Shown here: positions 18,696 to 27,542 of the stretch, piece by piece | Layout: each line of letters opens with the position of its first letter | Numbering within the stretch: the first letter of the stretch is position 1 | DNA from: Polynucleobacter sp. MWH-Svant-W18 | GTDB taxonomy: Bacteria > Pseudomonadota > Gammaproteobacteria > Burkholderiales > Burkholderiaceae | Direction of reading: 5' to 3' | NCBI RefSeq assembly: GCF_018687495.1 | Contig: NZ_CP061293.1 | Span: forward strand, 248,001-312,000 | Length of the DNA: 64,000 nt | Position numbers and translations under genes: made by a program | Notes under the pieces: model-generated | Databases searched by the model: none | Seen by the model: the letters and a program-made list of their open reading frames with translations, nothing else | Told to the model about the DNA's origin: nothing

Positions 18696-19142
18696 TTGCG
18701 CTGCCCTTTTTGCCATAACGACGATACCCAGGTGCTTGATACCCGGGTATCCGATGAGGGCGATACCATTCGCAGACGCCGCCGTTGTGCCAAATGCGAC
18801 AAGCGTTTTACAACCTATGAGCGGGTAGAGTTAGCGCTCCCAGCCATTGTCAAAAAGAATGGCAGCCGGGTGGAGTACAGTCACGACAAACTCGTCGGCT
18901 CAATCAAATTGGCCTTGAGAAAACGCCCAGTTTCTTCGGATTCCGTTGATGAATCAATTGCCCGAATTGAAGAAAAGTTACTCAGCCTTGGTGAAAAAGA
19001 AATTCCGAGTGAGCGGGTAGGTGAGTTGGTAATGCGTGAACTCAAGCGCCTAGATAAAGTGGCTTACATTCGCTTCGCCTCTGTCTATCGTAGTTTTGCC
19101 GATATTGAATCTTTTGAGAGTGCGCTGAAAGAGCTTAAGTAA
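18696..19142 (+). CDS. nrdR: transcriptional repressor NrdR
   Basis: A 148-residue repressor of ribonucleotide reductase genes. The zinc ribbon MRCPFC...RRRCAKC (Cys3, Cys6, Cys31, Cys34) is followed by an ATP-cone domain (about 49-139). Translation starts at TTG 18696; this is required because the first cysteine is residue 3 and no ATG lies nearby. An AAGAGA ribosome site is upstream. It is downstream of glyA and followed by a strong hairpin terminator shared with the opposing adk gene. Confidence 0.95.
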   Translation: MRCPFCHNDDTQVLDTRVSDEGDTIRRRRRCAKCDKRFTTYERVELALPAIVKKNGSRVEYSHDKLVGSIKLALRKRPVSSDSVDESIARIEEKLLSLGEKEIPSERVGELVMRELKRLDKVAYIRFASVYRSFADIESFESALKELK

Positions 19143-19171
19143 AGAGCAATAGAGAGCTCAAGAGTTGAAAT

Positions 19172-19201
19172 AAAAAAGGACTGCAATGACAGTCCTTTTT
19201 T
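19172..19201. terminator. bidirectional intrinsic terminator between nrdR and adk
   Basis: A perfect 12-base-pair inverted repeat: AAAAAAGGACTG (19172-19183), six-base loop, CAGTCCTTTTTT (19190-19201). The flanking A and T runs give a U-tract for transcripts from either strand, fitting the convergent nrdR and adk genes. Confidence 0.9.
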
Positions 19202-19216
19202 ATTGAGTAGAGTTTT

Positions 19217-19945
<729 letters not shown>

Positions 19946-19986
19946 TTAGGATTATCCCCGAGAAGCTTGGGGGATTGGTGAAAAGT

Positions 19987-20745
19987 CTATTTGCCCAGAA
20001 TTTGCCTGATGCGCTCCAGATCTTCCGGGGTATCAACCCCCGCAGGAGGAGCTTCTGAGGCCTTGTAAACAGCGATGCGGTAGCCATTCCACAGGGCCCG
20101 GAGCTGTTCTAAAGCCTCTGCTTGTTCAGGGGGTGCCGCCTCTAATTGAGTGAAGGCCTGTAAAAAATCGGCACGATAGGCATAAATGCCTAAATGGCGC
20201 AAATGCTCAGTCGCTGACTGGTGCCCTGCATCTCGAATAAACGGAATAGGCGCTCTAGAAAAATACAAAGCTTCGCCTGCGCGATTCAATACAACTTTGA
20301 CGACATTAGGATTGTTTATCTCAGATCGATCGGTAATGGAGACGGCGACAGTCGAGATGGCACATTGAGGATTGTTGTCTAAAGTTTGCGCAACCTGGTT
20401 AATTAACTCTGGCGGAATCAAAGGCTCATCCCCTTGCACGTTAACAACGAGTGCATCACCGGGTAGCTTGAGTTGTTGTGCAATTTCAGCGATGCGATCA
20501 GTGCCAGTAGGATGATCGGAGCTGGTCAGCAAGCAATCAATTTGATTCGCCTTGCAGGCAGCCTCAATCTCAGCAGAATCGGTTGCAACTACTACGCGCT
20601 GGGCTTGCGATTGCTTTGCACGCTCGGCAACTCGAACCACCATTGGTTTACCACCGATATCTGCCAGCGGTTTGCGGGGCAAGCGAGTGGAACCCAGGCG
20701 TGCTGGTATGACTACCAAAAATGTTGGGGTTGCGTTAGTGCTCAT
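19987..20745 (-). CDS. kdsB: 3-deoxy-manno-octulosonate cytidylyltransferase
   Basis: A 252-residue CMP-Kdo synthetase, which activates Kdo for LPS inner core. Motifs are VIPARLGSTRLPRKPL (9-24), VVVATDS, LLTSSDHPTGTDRIAE, VNVQGDEPLIPP and HLGIYAYR. It follows the Trm112-like gene and lpxK on the minus strand, grouping lipid A and Kdo functions. An imperfect hairpin (19955-19976, ATCCCC/GGGGAT) sits just after its stop but has no U-run. Confidence 0.96.
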   Translation of the reverse strand: MSTNATPTFLVVIPARLGSTRLPRKPLADIGGKPMVVRVAERAKQSQAQRVVVATDSAEIEAACKANQIDCLLTSSDHPTGTDRIAEIAQQLKLPGDALVVNVQGDEPLIPPELINQVAQTLDNNPQCAISTVAVSITDRSEINNPNVVKVVLNRAGEALYFSRAPIPFIRDAGHQSATEHLRHLGIYAYRADFLQAFTQLEAAPPEQAEALEQLRALWNGYRIAVYKASEAPPAGVDTPEDLERIRQILGK

Positions 20746-20768
20746 TCCGTTATTTGAAGAGGAATGGC

Positions 20769-20948
20769 TTAAAGAAATTCGTCAGCACTAAGGGTTCGTG
20801 CTTCATCTACCAGCATCACAGGCACATCATCCCGAATCGGATACGCCAGGCGATCAGCCTTGCAGATGAGTTCATGCTTGCTGGCGTCTAAGTGCAAAGG
20901 ACTTTTGCACAAAGGGCACACTAAAATTTCGAGTAGGCGTTTATCCAT
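20769..20948 (-). CDS. Trm112 family (YcaR-like) zinc-ribbon small protein
   Basis: A 59-residue protein read on the minus strand from ATG 20948 to TAA 20769. It begins [18 protein letters not shown] and continues with [21 protein letters not shown], the YcaR/Trm112 pattern; one CxxC is present, and the second cysteine pair is reduced to a single Cys. In this family members chaperone methyltransferases in other organisms; the bacterial role is unsettled. Its position between lpxK and kdsB is the standard place of ycaR. Confidence 0.88.
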   Translation of the reverse strand: MDKRLLEILVCPLCKSPLHLDASKHELICKADRLAYPIRDDVPVMLVDEARTLSADEFL

Positions 20949-20968
20949 GATTTTCTAAGTTTAGTGCT

Positions 20969-22051
20969 TTATAAGTTATAGCTACGGGGATCTGGTCTTT
21001 GCAAAATCGATTGCATCCAGTCTATCAAGTTATCCGGAAGATTGAGAGTCATCGGTACCACCCAAATCCGCTCATCGGTAATAGCGGCACATTTCACAGC
21101 ATCTTTTTCGGTAATAAGGATGCATTGGGCATTCATTTCGGCAAAAAACTCTGGTGTATACGTGGCATGGTCTGCGAGCGGAATGCGTTTTCCTGTAATG
21201 CCCTGTTTTTGAAGGGCATTAAAAAAGCGCTGCGGATTGCCAAGCGCGGCAACGGAAGTGATTTTGGCTGGCAGAAATTCAGCTGCAATCTGCTCAAACG
21301 TTTGTGTATTGCTTGGGTTGATCAGTTGATAAGGAGTACCCAAGTTGCCTAGCAGGGTAAAAGCACGCCGTCCTTCAAAGTATTCATCCAGTAAGCCGCT
21401 TTTATTGCCACCAGTGGACTCGGTCATTAGAGTCGCATCTCGGCCACGCTGAGCAGGCTCACGTAGTGGTCCTGCAGGCAAGAGAAAGCCGTTGCCTTCA
21501 CCACGACCATCACGCACGACAAACTCAATATCGCGGCCACCTTCGCGTGCTGGCCAACGCACTAAGCCACTATGTTGCAAACCATCATCACTAATGATGA
21601 CATTCACTTCAGGTGAGTGTCTCAATAAAGACTTAATGCTTTGCTGACGTTTTGGAAAAACCCAAATCGGAAATTGATCATCGGTTCGTTTGGCAATTAA
21701 AACAGGCTCATCGCCAACTTGCTGCGGATCAGAATTGCTATGCACTTGCGTCGGATGAATGAGTGCAGAGCCATAACCCCTGCTAATGATTCCAGGCTTC
21801 CAACCAAGTTGCGCTAAGCGCTGTGCTAATGCAATCACAATCGGAGTTTTGCCGGTGCCACCAACGCGAATATTACCCACGATGATGATAGGCACAAGTG
21901 CGGCTTGATTATGAGTGAGGCCTAAGTCATTAATCAGCTTGCGTATGCGCAGAACTGAACCATAAAGCCAAGATAGTGGCCAAAGCAGCAGGGCGGTAGG
22001 CCCACGTCTTTCCCAAAACTTCGGAGCTTTACGGAAAAAGGTGCGTGCCAT
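20969..22051 (-). CDS. lpxK: tetraacyldisaccharide 4'-kinase
   Basis: A 360-residue membrane-associated kinase that phosphorylates the 4' position of the lipid A precursor. An N-terminal hydrophobic segment (about 17-33) anchors it. The Walker A region VGNIRVGGTGKTP is at 58-70. SRGYGS, QVGDEP, VIISDDGLQH and LPAGPLREP are LpxK signatures. It lies 20 bases after the exbD stop and upstream of the Trm112-like gene on the same strand. Confidence 0.96.
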   Translation of the reverse strand: MARTFFRKAPKFWERRGPTALLLWPLSWLYGSVLRIRKLINDLGLTHNQAALVPIIIVGNIRVGGTGKTPIVIALAQRLAQLGWKPGIISRGYGSALIHPTQVHSNSDPQQVGDEPVLIAKRTDDQFPIWVFPKRQQSIKSLLRHSPEVNVIISDDGLQHSGLVRWPAREGGRDIEFVVRDGRGEGNGFLLPAGPLREPAQRGRDATLMTESTGGNKSGLLDEYFEGRRAFTLLGNLGTPYQLINPSNTQTFEQIAAEFLPAKITSVAALGNPQRFFNALQKQGITGKRIPLADHATYTPEFFAEMNAQCILITEKDAVKCAAITDERIWVVPMTLNLPDNLIDWMQSILQRPDPRSYNL

Positions 22052-22071
22052 GATGAAAAATTTCTCTATGC

Positions 22072-22539
22072 TTATTTTTGAGTTTGGCTGCTAAACACAA
22101 TATTGGAGAGATTGGCATCACGCGCAGCCTCTAGAGCACTCATGACGGCCTGATGGGGTGCTCTCGCATCAGCATCGATGTTCACTTGCAAGGTATTAGC
22201 ACCTTCTTTTGAGGCCCCACTTTGATTGGCTAGCTGGGTTAATGCGCTACTCAATTGGCTACGGTCTGTGACCTTGCCATTGATCGCAAAGCGACCATCA
22301 CGACTTACTGCAATATGCACTTGTTTGTTATCCGCCTGACTTTGACTGCCGTTTGCAGTTGGTAAGGTGATAGCTAGTTCTTGATAGCGTGTAAAAGTAG
22401 TAGAGATCATGAGGAAGATCAGTACGACTAACAACACATCAATAAATGGAATGAGATTGATTTCTGGCTCAGGTGCAGCTTCTGGGGTGCGAAGTGAAAA
22501 ACCACCTCTGGATGAAGAGTGCAAAGTGAACCTGCTCAC
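22072..22539 (-). CDS. exbD: ExbD family biopolymer transport protein
   Basis: A 155-residue ExbD/TolR homologue. EINLIPFIDVLLVVLIFLMIST holds the single transmembrane helix with its proton-relay aspartate (about 26-47), followed by a periplasmic domain. The start is GTG at 22539, which overlaps the TAG stop of exbB by one base, so translation is coupled. With ExbB it would energise TonB-dependent outer membrane uptake; no tonB gene is in the window. Confidence 0.9.
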   Translation of the reverse strand: MSRFTLHSSSRGGFSLRTPEAAPEPEINLIPFIDVLLVVLIFLMISTTFTRYQELAITLPTANGSQSQADNKQVHIAVSRDGRFAINGKVTDRSQLSSALTQLANQSGASKEGANTLQVNIDADARAPHQAVMSALEAARDANLSNIVFSSQTQK

Positions 22540-23171
22540 TACTTTGCATCCCTTGAGTACAGTTTTTTAAACAACTGACGGGTGAATTCTTCACACTCGC
22601 GTTGACGTTGATTAGCAATGGCTCTTAAGCCACGCCATGCAGCGAGTGCAGGAATCGCAATGAGTAATCCAAAGGCAGTGTTGTACAGCGCTACTGAAAT
22701 ACCATGAGCTAATTGTTGGGGGCTACCAGCGCCATTGATCGCCCCTTGACTACCAAAGATTTCGATCATGCCAACAACAGTGCCAAATAAACCCAATAAG
22801 GGAGCGATTGTTGCAATCGTTGCTAGCGCACCTAGGTACCGGTCTAACTTGAACCAAGTCGTTTGCGCGACCGCTTGGAGTTCTTCTAGCGCCGCTTCAG
22901 CGTTGTTACCAGCAAGTTTCTCTTTGAGAACACATGCAAGCAGAGGGCTAGCAGGAGAGAGTTGAGCAAGCGCGCTAATTTGTGCATCTGTTGGTTTATT
23001 TTCTTTAAGCAATTGATTGCAAAGGCTAAAAGCAGTTTCTAGACAATTTTTTGGGAAAATATGGATTTGTCGCAAATACCAGCTACGTTCCAAAACAATG
23101 GCTAGGCCAACAATCGAAATGATTAAAAGAGGCCAAATCGGCCAACCAGCGGATAGTAAGATGGAGTACAT
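22539..23171 (-). CDS. exbB: ExbB family (MotA/TolQ/ExbB) proton channel protein
   Basis: A 210-residue three-helix protein with segments near 12-28, 108-132 and 150-175. The signature TIAPLLGLFGTVVGMIEIFG and ISVALYNTAFGLLIAIPALAAW are conserved in ExbB. It heads the minus-strand unit exbB-exbD-lpxK-Trm112-kdsB-adk. Upstream is the 313-base gap with DnaA-box-like sites, and the nearest box ends 49 bases before this start. Confidence 0.9.
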   Translation of the reverse strand: MYSILLSAGWPIWPLLIISIVGLAIVLERSWYLRQIHIFPKNCLETAFSLCNQLLKENKPTDAQISALAQLSPASPLLACVLKEKLAGNNAEAALEELQAVAQTTWFKLDRYLGALATIATIAPLLGLFGTVVGMIEIFGSQGAINGAGSPQQLAHGISVALYNTAFGLLIAIPALAAWRGLRAIANQRQRECEEFTRQLFKKLYSRDAK

Positions 23172-23219
23172 AAGCTCAGTACTTTAGCTGAATTAAAAAG
23201 CGGGTTTCAGAAGATAAGC

Positions 23220-23475
23220 TGTGGATAACTCTGTGCAAAACTTTTTCAAGATGGGGTGCTAAGTCCTTGATTGCTGGTAAAAGGGATCGGAAGGGGTAAG
23301 TAGGCCTCTAATCTGGCCACCAAATTTACCGATATAAATCAATTGCTTGTAATTTATTTGTTGGATTTATGAGACGTTTTGGGTCAGTAATTACTTACTT
23401 GTGGAGACTGAGTCCTAAAAGAATGGCTTGCTGTGGATATTTATTGGCGTCTGAGCTAGATGCCCTTGTGGATAA
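23220..23475. promoter_or_regulatory. DnaA-box cluster with IHF-type site (gap between exbB and xseA)
   Basis: The 313-base gap 23172-23484 has no convincing gene. It holds TGTGGATAA (reverse of the DnaA box TTATCCACA) at 23220-23228 and 23467-23475 and the one-mismatch TGTGGATAT at 23432-23440, all in one orientation. Between them lies an AT-rich stretch (about 23327-23371) with a full match to the IHF consensus WATCAANNNNTTR at 23337-23349. This combination is known from origins, from the DnaA-titrating datA locus and from DnaA-controlled promoters. The last box lies nine bases before the xseA ATG. Confidence 0.55.
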
Positions 23476-23484
23476 AGAGAAAAA

Positions 23485-24711
23485 ATGACCGAAATATCAA
23501 GGGAAATACTCACTGTTGGCGATCTCAACCGCGCCATTGCTGGTTCTTTGGAGGATCGTTTTGATACTGTTTGGGTTAGCGGGGAGATTTCGAACTTTAA
23601 GGCCTACGACAGTGGGCACTGGTATTTCTCATTGAAGGACGAGGAAGGTCAAATTCGCTGTGTGATGTTTCGGGGTCGCAATGGCCAGGTCGGTTTTATG
23701 CCCCAATCAGGTGATTTGGTGGAAGTCAGTGCCAGCCTCGGAATGTACGTTCCTCGGGGTGACATCCAGCTCACCATTCAAACTTTACGACGCGCTGGCA
23801 TGGGTGGCTTATATGAAGCTTTCTTGAAACTCAAAGCCAAGTTAGCCAAAGAGGGTTTGTTTGATGAAGACCGTAAACGAGAGATTCCAACGCATCCCCG
23901 CTCGATTGGCATTATTACTTCGCCACAAGCGGCTGCATTAAAGGATGTCTTATCTACTCTCGCAAGACGCGCGCCACATATTCCGATTGTGATCTATCCA
24001 ACCTTGGTGCAGGGTCCCGATGCACCTGCAGGAATTATTGCCGCACTCAAAGCAGCTGAAAAGGAAAATGCAGTCGATGTGATTTTGTTAGTACGAGGTG
24101 GTGGCAGCATTGAAGATCTTTGGGCATTTAATGATGAACAACTGGCTTATGCGATTGCAAACTCCCCTATTCCAGTAGTGAGTGGCGTCGGACATGAGAC
24201 CGATTTCACAATCGCCGATTTTGTTGCCGACCTGCGAGCCCCAACCCCAACGGGTGCGGCAGAGCTAGCAGCACCCAGAAAAGATCAGCTTCTCCAAGAA
24301 TTAGATGCGATCAAGCAAGCATTGCTACAACGAGTGAATCAACGGGTAGAGCGTGAAGCGCAAACCTTAGATCAGCTTGCACTCAGATTAAGTCATGCTT
24401 TACCCAATCCTGATCGGATGCGTGAACAAATTACGAGTTGGCAGCAACGTCTGAATCAAGCATGGTCTGTTCGCATGGAAAACTGGAAGCGTAATCAAAC
24501 CCATTACCAATCCCAATTAGAGATTCTCAATCCACAACGAACACTTGAGCGTGGCTACGCAGTTATTTTGAGTAAACATCAACAAGAAGGCAAAGAGCAA
24601 TTACACGCAGTGCGCAAGCCAGGTGAACTCAATACAGATCAAGGATTTGAAGTGCGCTTGGCTAAAGGAGAGGTGCAGGTACGTTTCTCAGAGGTGGTTG
24701 TGAATAGCTAA
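23485..24711 (+). CDS. xseA: exodeoxyribonuclease VII large subunit
   Basis: A 408-residue nuclease subunit. An OB-fold DNA-binding domain at about 8-105 (VWVSGEISNFKAYDSGHWYFSLKD) is followed by the catalytic domain with GIITSPQAAALKDVL, RGGGSIEDLWAFND and GVGHETDFTIADFVADLRAPTPTGAAE. A coiled-coil region (about 275-345) precedes the C-terminal segment RTLERGYAV. It degrades single-stranded DNA with XseB, which is not in the window. The overlap of its leader with a DnaA box hints at replication-linked control. Confidence 0.97.
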   Translation: MTEISREILTVGDLNRAIAGSLEDRFDTVWVSGEISNFKAYDSGHWYFSLKDEEGQIRCVMFRGRNGQVGFMPQSGDLVEVSASLGMYVPRGDIQLTIQTLRRAGMGGLYEAFLKLKAKLAKEGLFDEDRKREIPTHPRSIGIITSPQAAALKDVLSTLARRAPHIPIVIYPTLVQGPDAPAGIIAALKAAEKENAVDVILLVRGGGSIEDLWAFNDEQLAYAIANSPIPVVSGVGHETDFTIADFVADLRAPTPTGAAELAAPRKDQLLQELDAIKQALLQRVNQRVEREAQTLDQLALRLSHALPNPDRMREQITSWQQRLNQAWSVRMENWKRNQTHYQSQLEILNPQRTLERGYAVILSKHQQEGKEQLHAVRKPGELNTDQGFEVRLAKGEVQVRFSEVVVNS

Positions 24712-24720
24712 AATCTAAAC

Positions 24721-24749
24721 TTGACAAAACGTACGTTTTTACGTACTAT
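24721..24749 (+). promoter_or_regulatory. promoter and paired GTAC operator of the yefM-yoeB operon
   Basis: The -35 TTGACA (24721-24726) is a perfect consensus, 17 bases before -10 TACTAT (24744-24749). The spacer contains the ten-base palindrome AACGTACGTT and a second ACGTAC. The two GTAC cores (24731-24734 and 24743-24746) are 12 bases apart, start to start. YefM-YoeB complexes are known to bind paired palindromes with a TGTACA core overlapping their own promoter, so autoregulation is expected. The start codon follows at 24768 with GGAGG at 24758-24762. Confidence 0.8.
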
Positions 24750-24767
24750 TTGAATCTGGAGGAATTT

Positions 24768-25010
24768 ATGACGACATTAACTGCAAGTGAGGCTAGGGCG
24801 GGCCTATATCGCCTCATTGATCAGGCTGCAGAATCACATAAACCTGTGGTGATTTCTGGAAAGCGGGCTAACGCCGTCCTGATTTCAGAGGAAGACTGGA
24901 GCGCAATTCAGGAAACCCTTTATTTAATGGCTATCCCTGGCATGAGAGAGTCCATCAAAGATGCTATGGCTGAGCCGCTCGCTAAGAGTAAAAGGGTATT
25001 GAAATGGTGA
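24768..25010 (+). CDS. yefM: YefM/Phd-family antitoxin
   Basis: An 80-residue antitoxin beginning MTTLTASEARAGLYRLIDQ, the Phd/YefM DNA-binding domain, continuing KPVVISGKRANAVLISEEDWSAIQETLYL. The acidic and flexible C-terminal part should wrap the toxin. The start is ATG 24768 because a GGAGG ribosome site stands five bases before it; the frame extends six codons further left to TTG 24750, but that lies within the site region. It overlaps the toxin gene by seven bases. Confidence 0.93.
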   Translation: MTTLTASEARAGLYRLIDQAAESHKPVVISGKRANAVLISEEDWSAIQETLYLMAIPGMRESIKDAMAEPLAKSKRVLKW

Positions 25011-25270
25011 CTTGGAATTTAGTATTTTCCAAGTACGCTTTAAAAGATGCTAAAAAATTATCTGCTGCCGGATTAAGGGATAAGGCACAAAATTTACTTG
25101 ATATTTTGGAAGTTGATCCACTGCAAAATCCACCCCCTTACGAGAAATTAGTCGGCGATCTCAAGGGCGCGTATTCACGGCGCATTAATATTCAACATCG
25201 CTTAGTTTACGAAGTCTTTCGTAAAGAAAAAACAGTTCGAATATTAAGGATGTGGACTCATTACGATTAA
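25004..25270 (+). CDS. yoeB: YoeB/Txe-family mRNA endonuclease toxin
   Basis: An 88-residue toxin. The family signature PPPYEKLVGDLKGAYSRRI is followed by QHRLVYEV, and it ends with WTHYD. Residues matching the known YoeB catalytic set are present: Glu47, Arg66, His86 and Tyr87. YoeB binds the ribosomal A site and cleaves mRNA. It is translationally coupled to yefM. Three bases separate its stop from the opposing murB stop. It appears intact. Confidence 0.93.
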   Translation: MVTWNLVFSKYALKDAKKLSAAGLRDKAQNLLDILEVDPLQNPPPYEKLVGDLKGAYSRRINIQHRLVYEVFRKEKTVRILRMWTHYD

Positions 25271-25273
25271 TAC

Positions 25274-26311
25274 CTATAAGATATTAGGCTCTATTTCTAG
25301 GCTCACACCAAACTCATTGCGTACTTTATCTTGAATGCATTTAGCAAGACCTAAAATATCTTGTGCAGTGCCATTGCCATGGTTGACTAATACTAGGGCT
25401 TGTTTTTCATAAACACCGACTTCACCCATCCGCTGGCCTTTAAAGCCGCATTGATCAATCAGCCAGCCCGCAGCTAACTTGCGCTTACCAGGTACATCGG
25501 GATAGGACACCAGCCCCATATATTTCTTAAGCAAGGTCTCGTATTGCTCATTGGGGACGATAGGGTTCTGAAAGAAGCTACCGGCATTACCAATCAGTTT
25601 GGGATCGGGTAATTTATGCGTACGAATTTTGCACACCGCTAGGAAAACTGCTTCGGCAGTCGGAGTGGGTTTGCCTTCAAAGTATTTTGCTAAATCAGCG
25701 TAATGAATTTTGGCTTGCCAGGCTTTAGGAATTTTAAATACGACTTTAGTAACAATAAAGCGTTGGGGATTTTTCTTAAAGTAGCTATCCCGATAAGCAA
25801 ATTGACAATCTTCTTTGCTCAAAGAGATAAAGGCATTTACCTTGCTATCAAAGGCTTCAATGCTGTGTATATAGTCGGCTATCTCAACACCATAGGCACC
25901 GATATTCTGGATGGGTGCGGCGCCAACGGTGCCTGGGATGAGTGCAAGATTCTCAAGGCCAGGTAGATTGTTTTCTAGTGTCCAAGCAACAAACTCATGC
26001 CAGTTCACTCCACCACCTACTAAAACAACTGTGGCATTTTGATCGGAACTCACAATCTCTTGCCCGATGATGTTCATGAGCAGGGTTACACCAGGCAATA
26101 CTGTGGGCAAAATTACATTACTGCCGCCGCCTAGTACTCGCCATGCTGAATTTTGCGTCAGGATCTCCCCCATCACCGCCGGAATTTGCTCGGGCGCGCT
26201 AATGTCGTAGGCAAGCTCAGCAGTCGCATCCAGACCAAAGGTGTTACGACCCTTTAAGCCCAAATGGGGCGTCAATTTTGCTGGTGCAGGCGCATTGGGG
26301 GTGGAGTTCAT
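25274..26311 (-). CDS. murB: UDP-N-acetylenolpyruvoylglucosamine reductase
   Basis: A 345-residue FAD enzyme of peptidoglycan synthesis (type I MurB). Visible signatures are NTFGLDATAEL, RVLGGGSNVIL, IPGTVGAAPIQNIGAYGVEI, YRDSYFK, KLIGNAGSFFQNP and LAAGWLIDQCGFKG. All expected active-site regions are present. It is divergent from yajQ across 90 bases and converges on yoeB, so the toxin operon sits immediately downstream of it. Confidence 0.96.
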   Translation of the reverse strand: MNSTPNAPAPAKLTPHLGLKGRNTFGLDATAELAYDISAPEQIPAVMGEILTQNSAWRVLGGGSNVILPTVLPGVTLLMNIIGQEIVSSDQNATVVLVGGGVNWHEFVAWTLENNLPGLENLALIPGTVGAAPIQNIGAYGVEIADYIHSIEAFDSKVNAFISLSKEDCQFAYRDSYFKKNPQRFIVTKVVFKIPKAWQAKIHYADLAKYFEGKPTPTAEAVFLAVCKIRTHKLPDPKLIGNAGSFFQNPIVPNEQYETLLKKYMGLVSYPDVPGKRKLAAGWLIDQCGFKGQRMGEVGVYEKQALVLVNHGNGTAQDILGLAKCIQDKVRNEFGVSLEIEPNIL

Positions 26312-26401
26312 GCCACAATCTTATTCGAATGTCTGCCAAATCCGCAGATAATTGCCAGAATATGCAAGAGATGACTCGTAGAAATTAACCAGGAGTAAGA
26401 A

Positions 26402-26887
26402 ATGCCCTCATTTGACGTAGTTTGTGAACCCGATATGGTTGAGCTCAAAAATGCGATTGAGCAGTCTAATAAAGAAATCACCAATCGTTTTGACTTCAAA
26501 GGTTCTGATAGCCGTGTAGAGCAAAAAGATGAAGCGCTCATTCTGTATGGTGATGATGATTTCAAATTGGGCCAAGTGCGCGATGTGCTGATTAACAAAA
26601 TGGCAAAGCGCAATGTGGACGTGCGTTATCTTAAAGATGACAAAACGGAAACCATTGGTGGTGATAAGCGCAAGCAAACCATGAAGATTCAAAAAGGGAT
26701 TACTTCAGAGTTGTCTAAAAAAGTTGTGCGCATCATTAAAGATAGCAAGATTAAAGTACAAGCCAGTATTCAAGGTGATGCTGTGCGTGTGACAGGTGGC
26801 AAACGGGACGACTTGCAAGAAACCATGGCACTTCTGAAAAAAGAAGTGACCGAAGCGCCCTTGGGCTTTAATAATTTCCGTGATTAA
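26402..26887 (+). CDS. yajQ: YajQ family nucleotide-binding protein
   Basis: A 161-residue DUF520/YajQ protein of two ferredoxin-like domains. It starts [19 protein letters not shown], continues [15 protein letters not shown] and ends PLGFNNFRD, all invariant in the family. Some members bind cyclic di-GMP. AGGAG (26391-26395) is a strong ribosome site. A loose inverted repeat (AATGGTT at 26886 and AACCATT at 26909) follows the stop and might act as a weak terminator before the brnT promoter. Confidence 0.95.
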   Translation: MPSFDVVCEPDMVELKNAIEQSNKEITNRFDFKGSDSRVEQKDEALILYGDDDFKLGQVRDVLINKMAKRNVDVRYLKDDKTETIGGDKRKQTMKIQKGITSELSKKVVRIIKDSKIKVQASIQGDAVRVTGGKRDDLQETMALLKKEVTEAPLGFNNFRD

Positions 26888-26914
26888 TGGTTTTGTTGGT
26901 ATCGCAATAACCAT

Positions 26915-26951
26915 TTGCGCTTTAAGAGAATGTATATTATGATAATATACA
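26915..26951 (+). promoter_or_regulatory. brnT promoter with perfect 21-base palindromic operator
   Basis: TGTATATTAT, one central G, and ATAATATACA form a perfect palindrome at 26931-26951. It covers the -10 TATGAT (26938-26943), which lies 17 bases after TTGCGC (26915-26920). Transcription would start near 26950, about five bases before the brnT ATG (26955), leaving no room for a ribosome site. BrnA-type antitoxins are known to repress their own operon, so this is the likely operator. Confidence 0.75.
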
Positions 26952-26954
26952 TAA

Positions 26955-27257
26955 ATGATAGACTTTGATCGCGTTACTGGGTTTCAGTGGGATACGGGTA
27001 ATGCTTATAAGAGTACTGAAAAGCATTCTGTAGCTCAGGGCGAGGCTGAGGAAATTTTTTTTAATCAGCCTCTATTGATTGCGGGAGATGAAAAACATAG
27101 TTCAGACGAGAGGCGCTACCTCGCGCTTGGCATAACAACGCTTGGAAGGCTGCTCTCGGTGGTGTTTACCTTGCGCAAGCAGGAGACTCTTATCCGGGTA
27201 GTTTCTGCAAGACCAATGAGTAAAAAAGAAAGGGCATTTTATGAAAAAGCCTGCTAA
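26955..27257 (+). CDS. brnT: BrnT family ribonuclease toxin
   Basis: A 100-residue BrnT toxin. FQWDTGNAYKSTEKHSV, the EAEEIFFNQPLL run, SSDERRYLALG and RVVSARPMSKKERAFYE match the family pattern of a RelE-like ribonuclease fold, with the usual N-terminal F.WD..K and C-terminal SAR...E...Y signatures. The toxin gene precedes the antitoxin gene, the normal BrnTA order, and overlaps it by 17 bases. It appears intact; translation may begin on a nearly leaderless mRNA. Confidence 0.9.
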   Translation: MIDFDRVTGFQWDTGNAYKSTEKHSVAQGEAEEIFFNQPLLIAGDEKHSSDERRYLALGITTLGRLLSVVFTLRKQETLIRVVSARPMSKKERAFYEKAC

Positions 27258-27513
27258 GACAATTCCAAAGTTTAAGAATGAGAAGGAGGAGCGCTCCTTT
27301 TGGGAAAAGAATGACGCTGCGGACTATTTTGATTTATCAAAAGCTACTCACGTCACCATGCCCAATCTTAAGCCAACTACTGCTTCAATTTCTCTGCGTC
27401 TTTCGCAAAGTTTTTTGGAGAATATTAAATTACAGGCAAATAAGTTGGACGTGCCCTACCAATCATTAATGAAGATTTGGCTAGCTGAAAAACTGGAAGA
27501 GGTCACTAAGTGA
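27241..27513 (+). CDS. brnA: BrnA/CopG-type antitoxin
   Basis: A 90-residue antitoxin paired with BrnT. The N-terminal half (FKNEKEERSFWEKNDAADYFD) should contact the toxin. The C-terminal half (ASISLRLSQSFLENIKLQANKLDVPYQSLMKIWLAEKL) is a ribbon-helix-helix DNA-binding domain. This layout matches CopG-type antitoxins found next to BrnT. AAAGGG upstream of ATG 27241 is a plausible ribosome site within brnT. The stop lies 30 bases before xerD. Confidence 0.87.
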   Translation: MKKPAKTIPKFKNEKEERSFWEKNDAADYFDLSKATHVTMPNLKPTTASISLRLSQSFLENIKLQANKLDVPYQSLMKIWLAEKLEEVTK

Positions 27514-27542
27514 ATTCCAGAATGCTCGATCTCTAGCGAACT

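Noticed and set aside
24750..24767. Upstream TTG start for the YefM antitoxin
   Set aside because: It falls in the -10/ribosome-site region; the ATG with GGAGG five bases before is clearly better.
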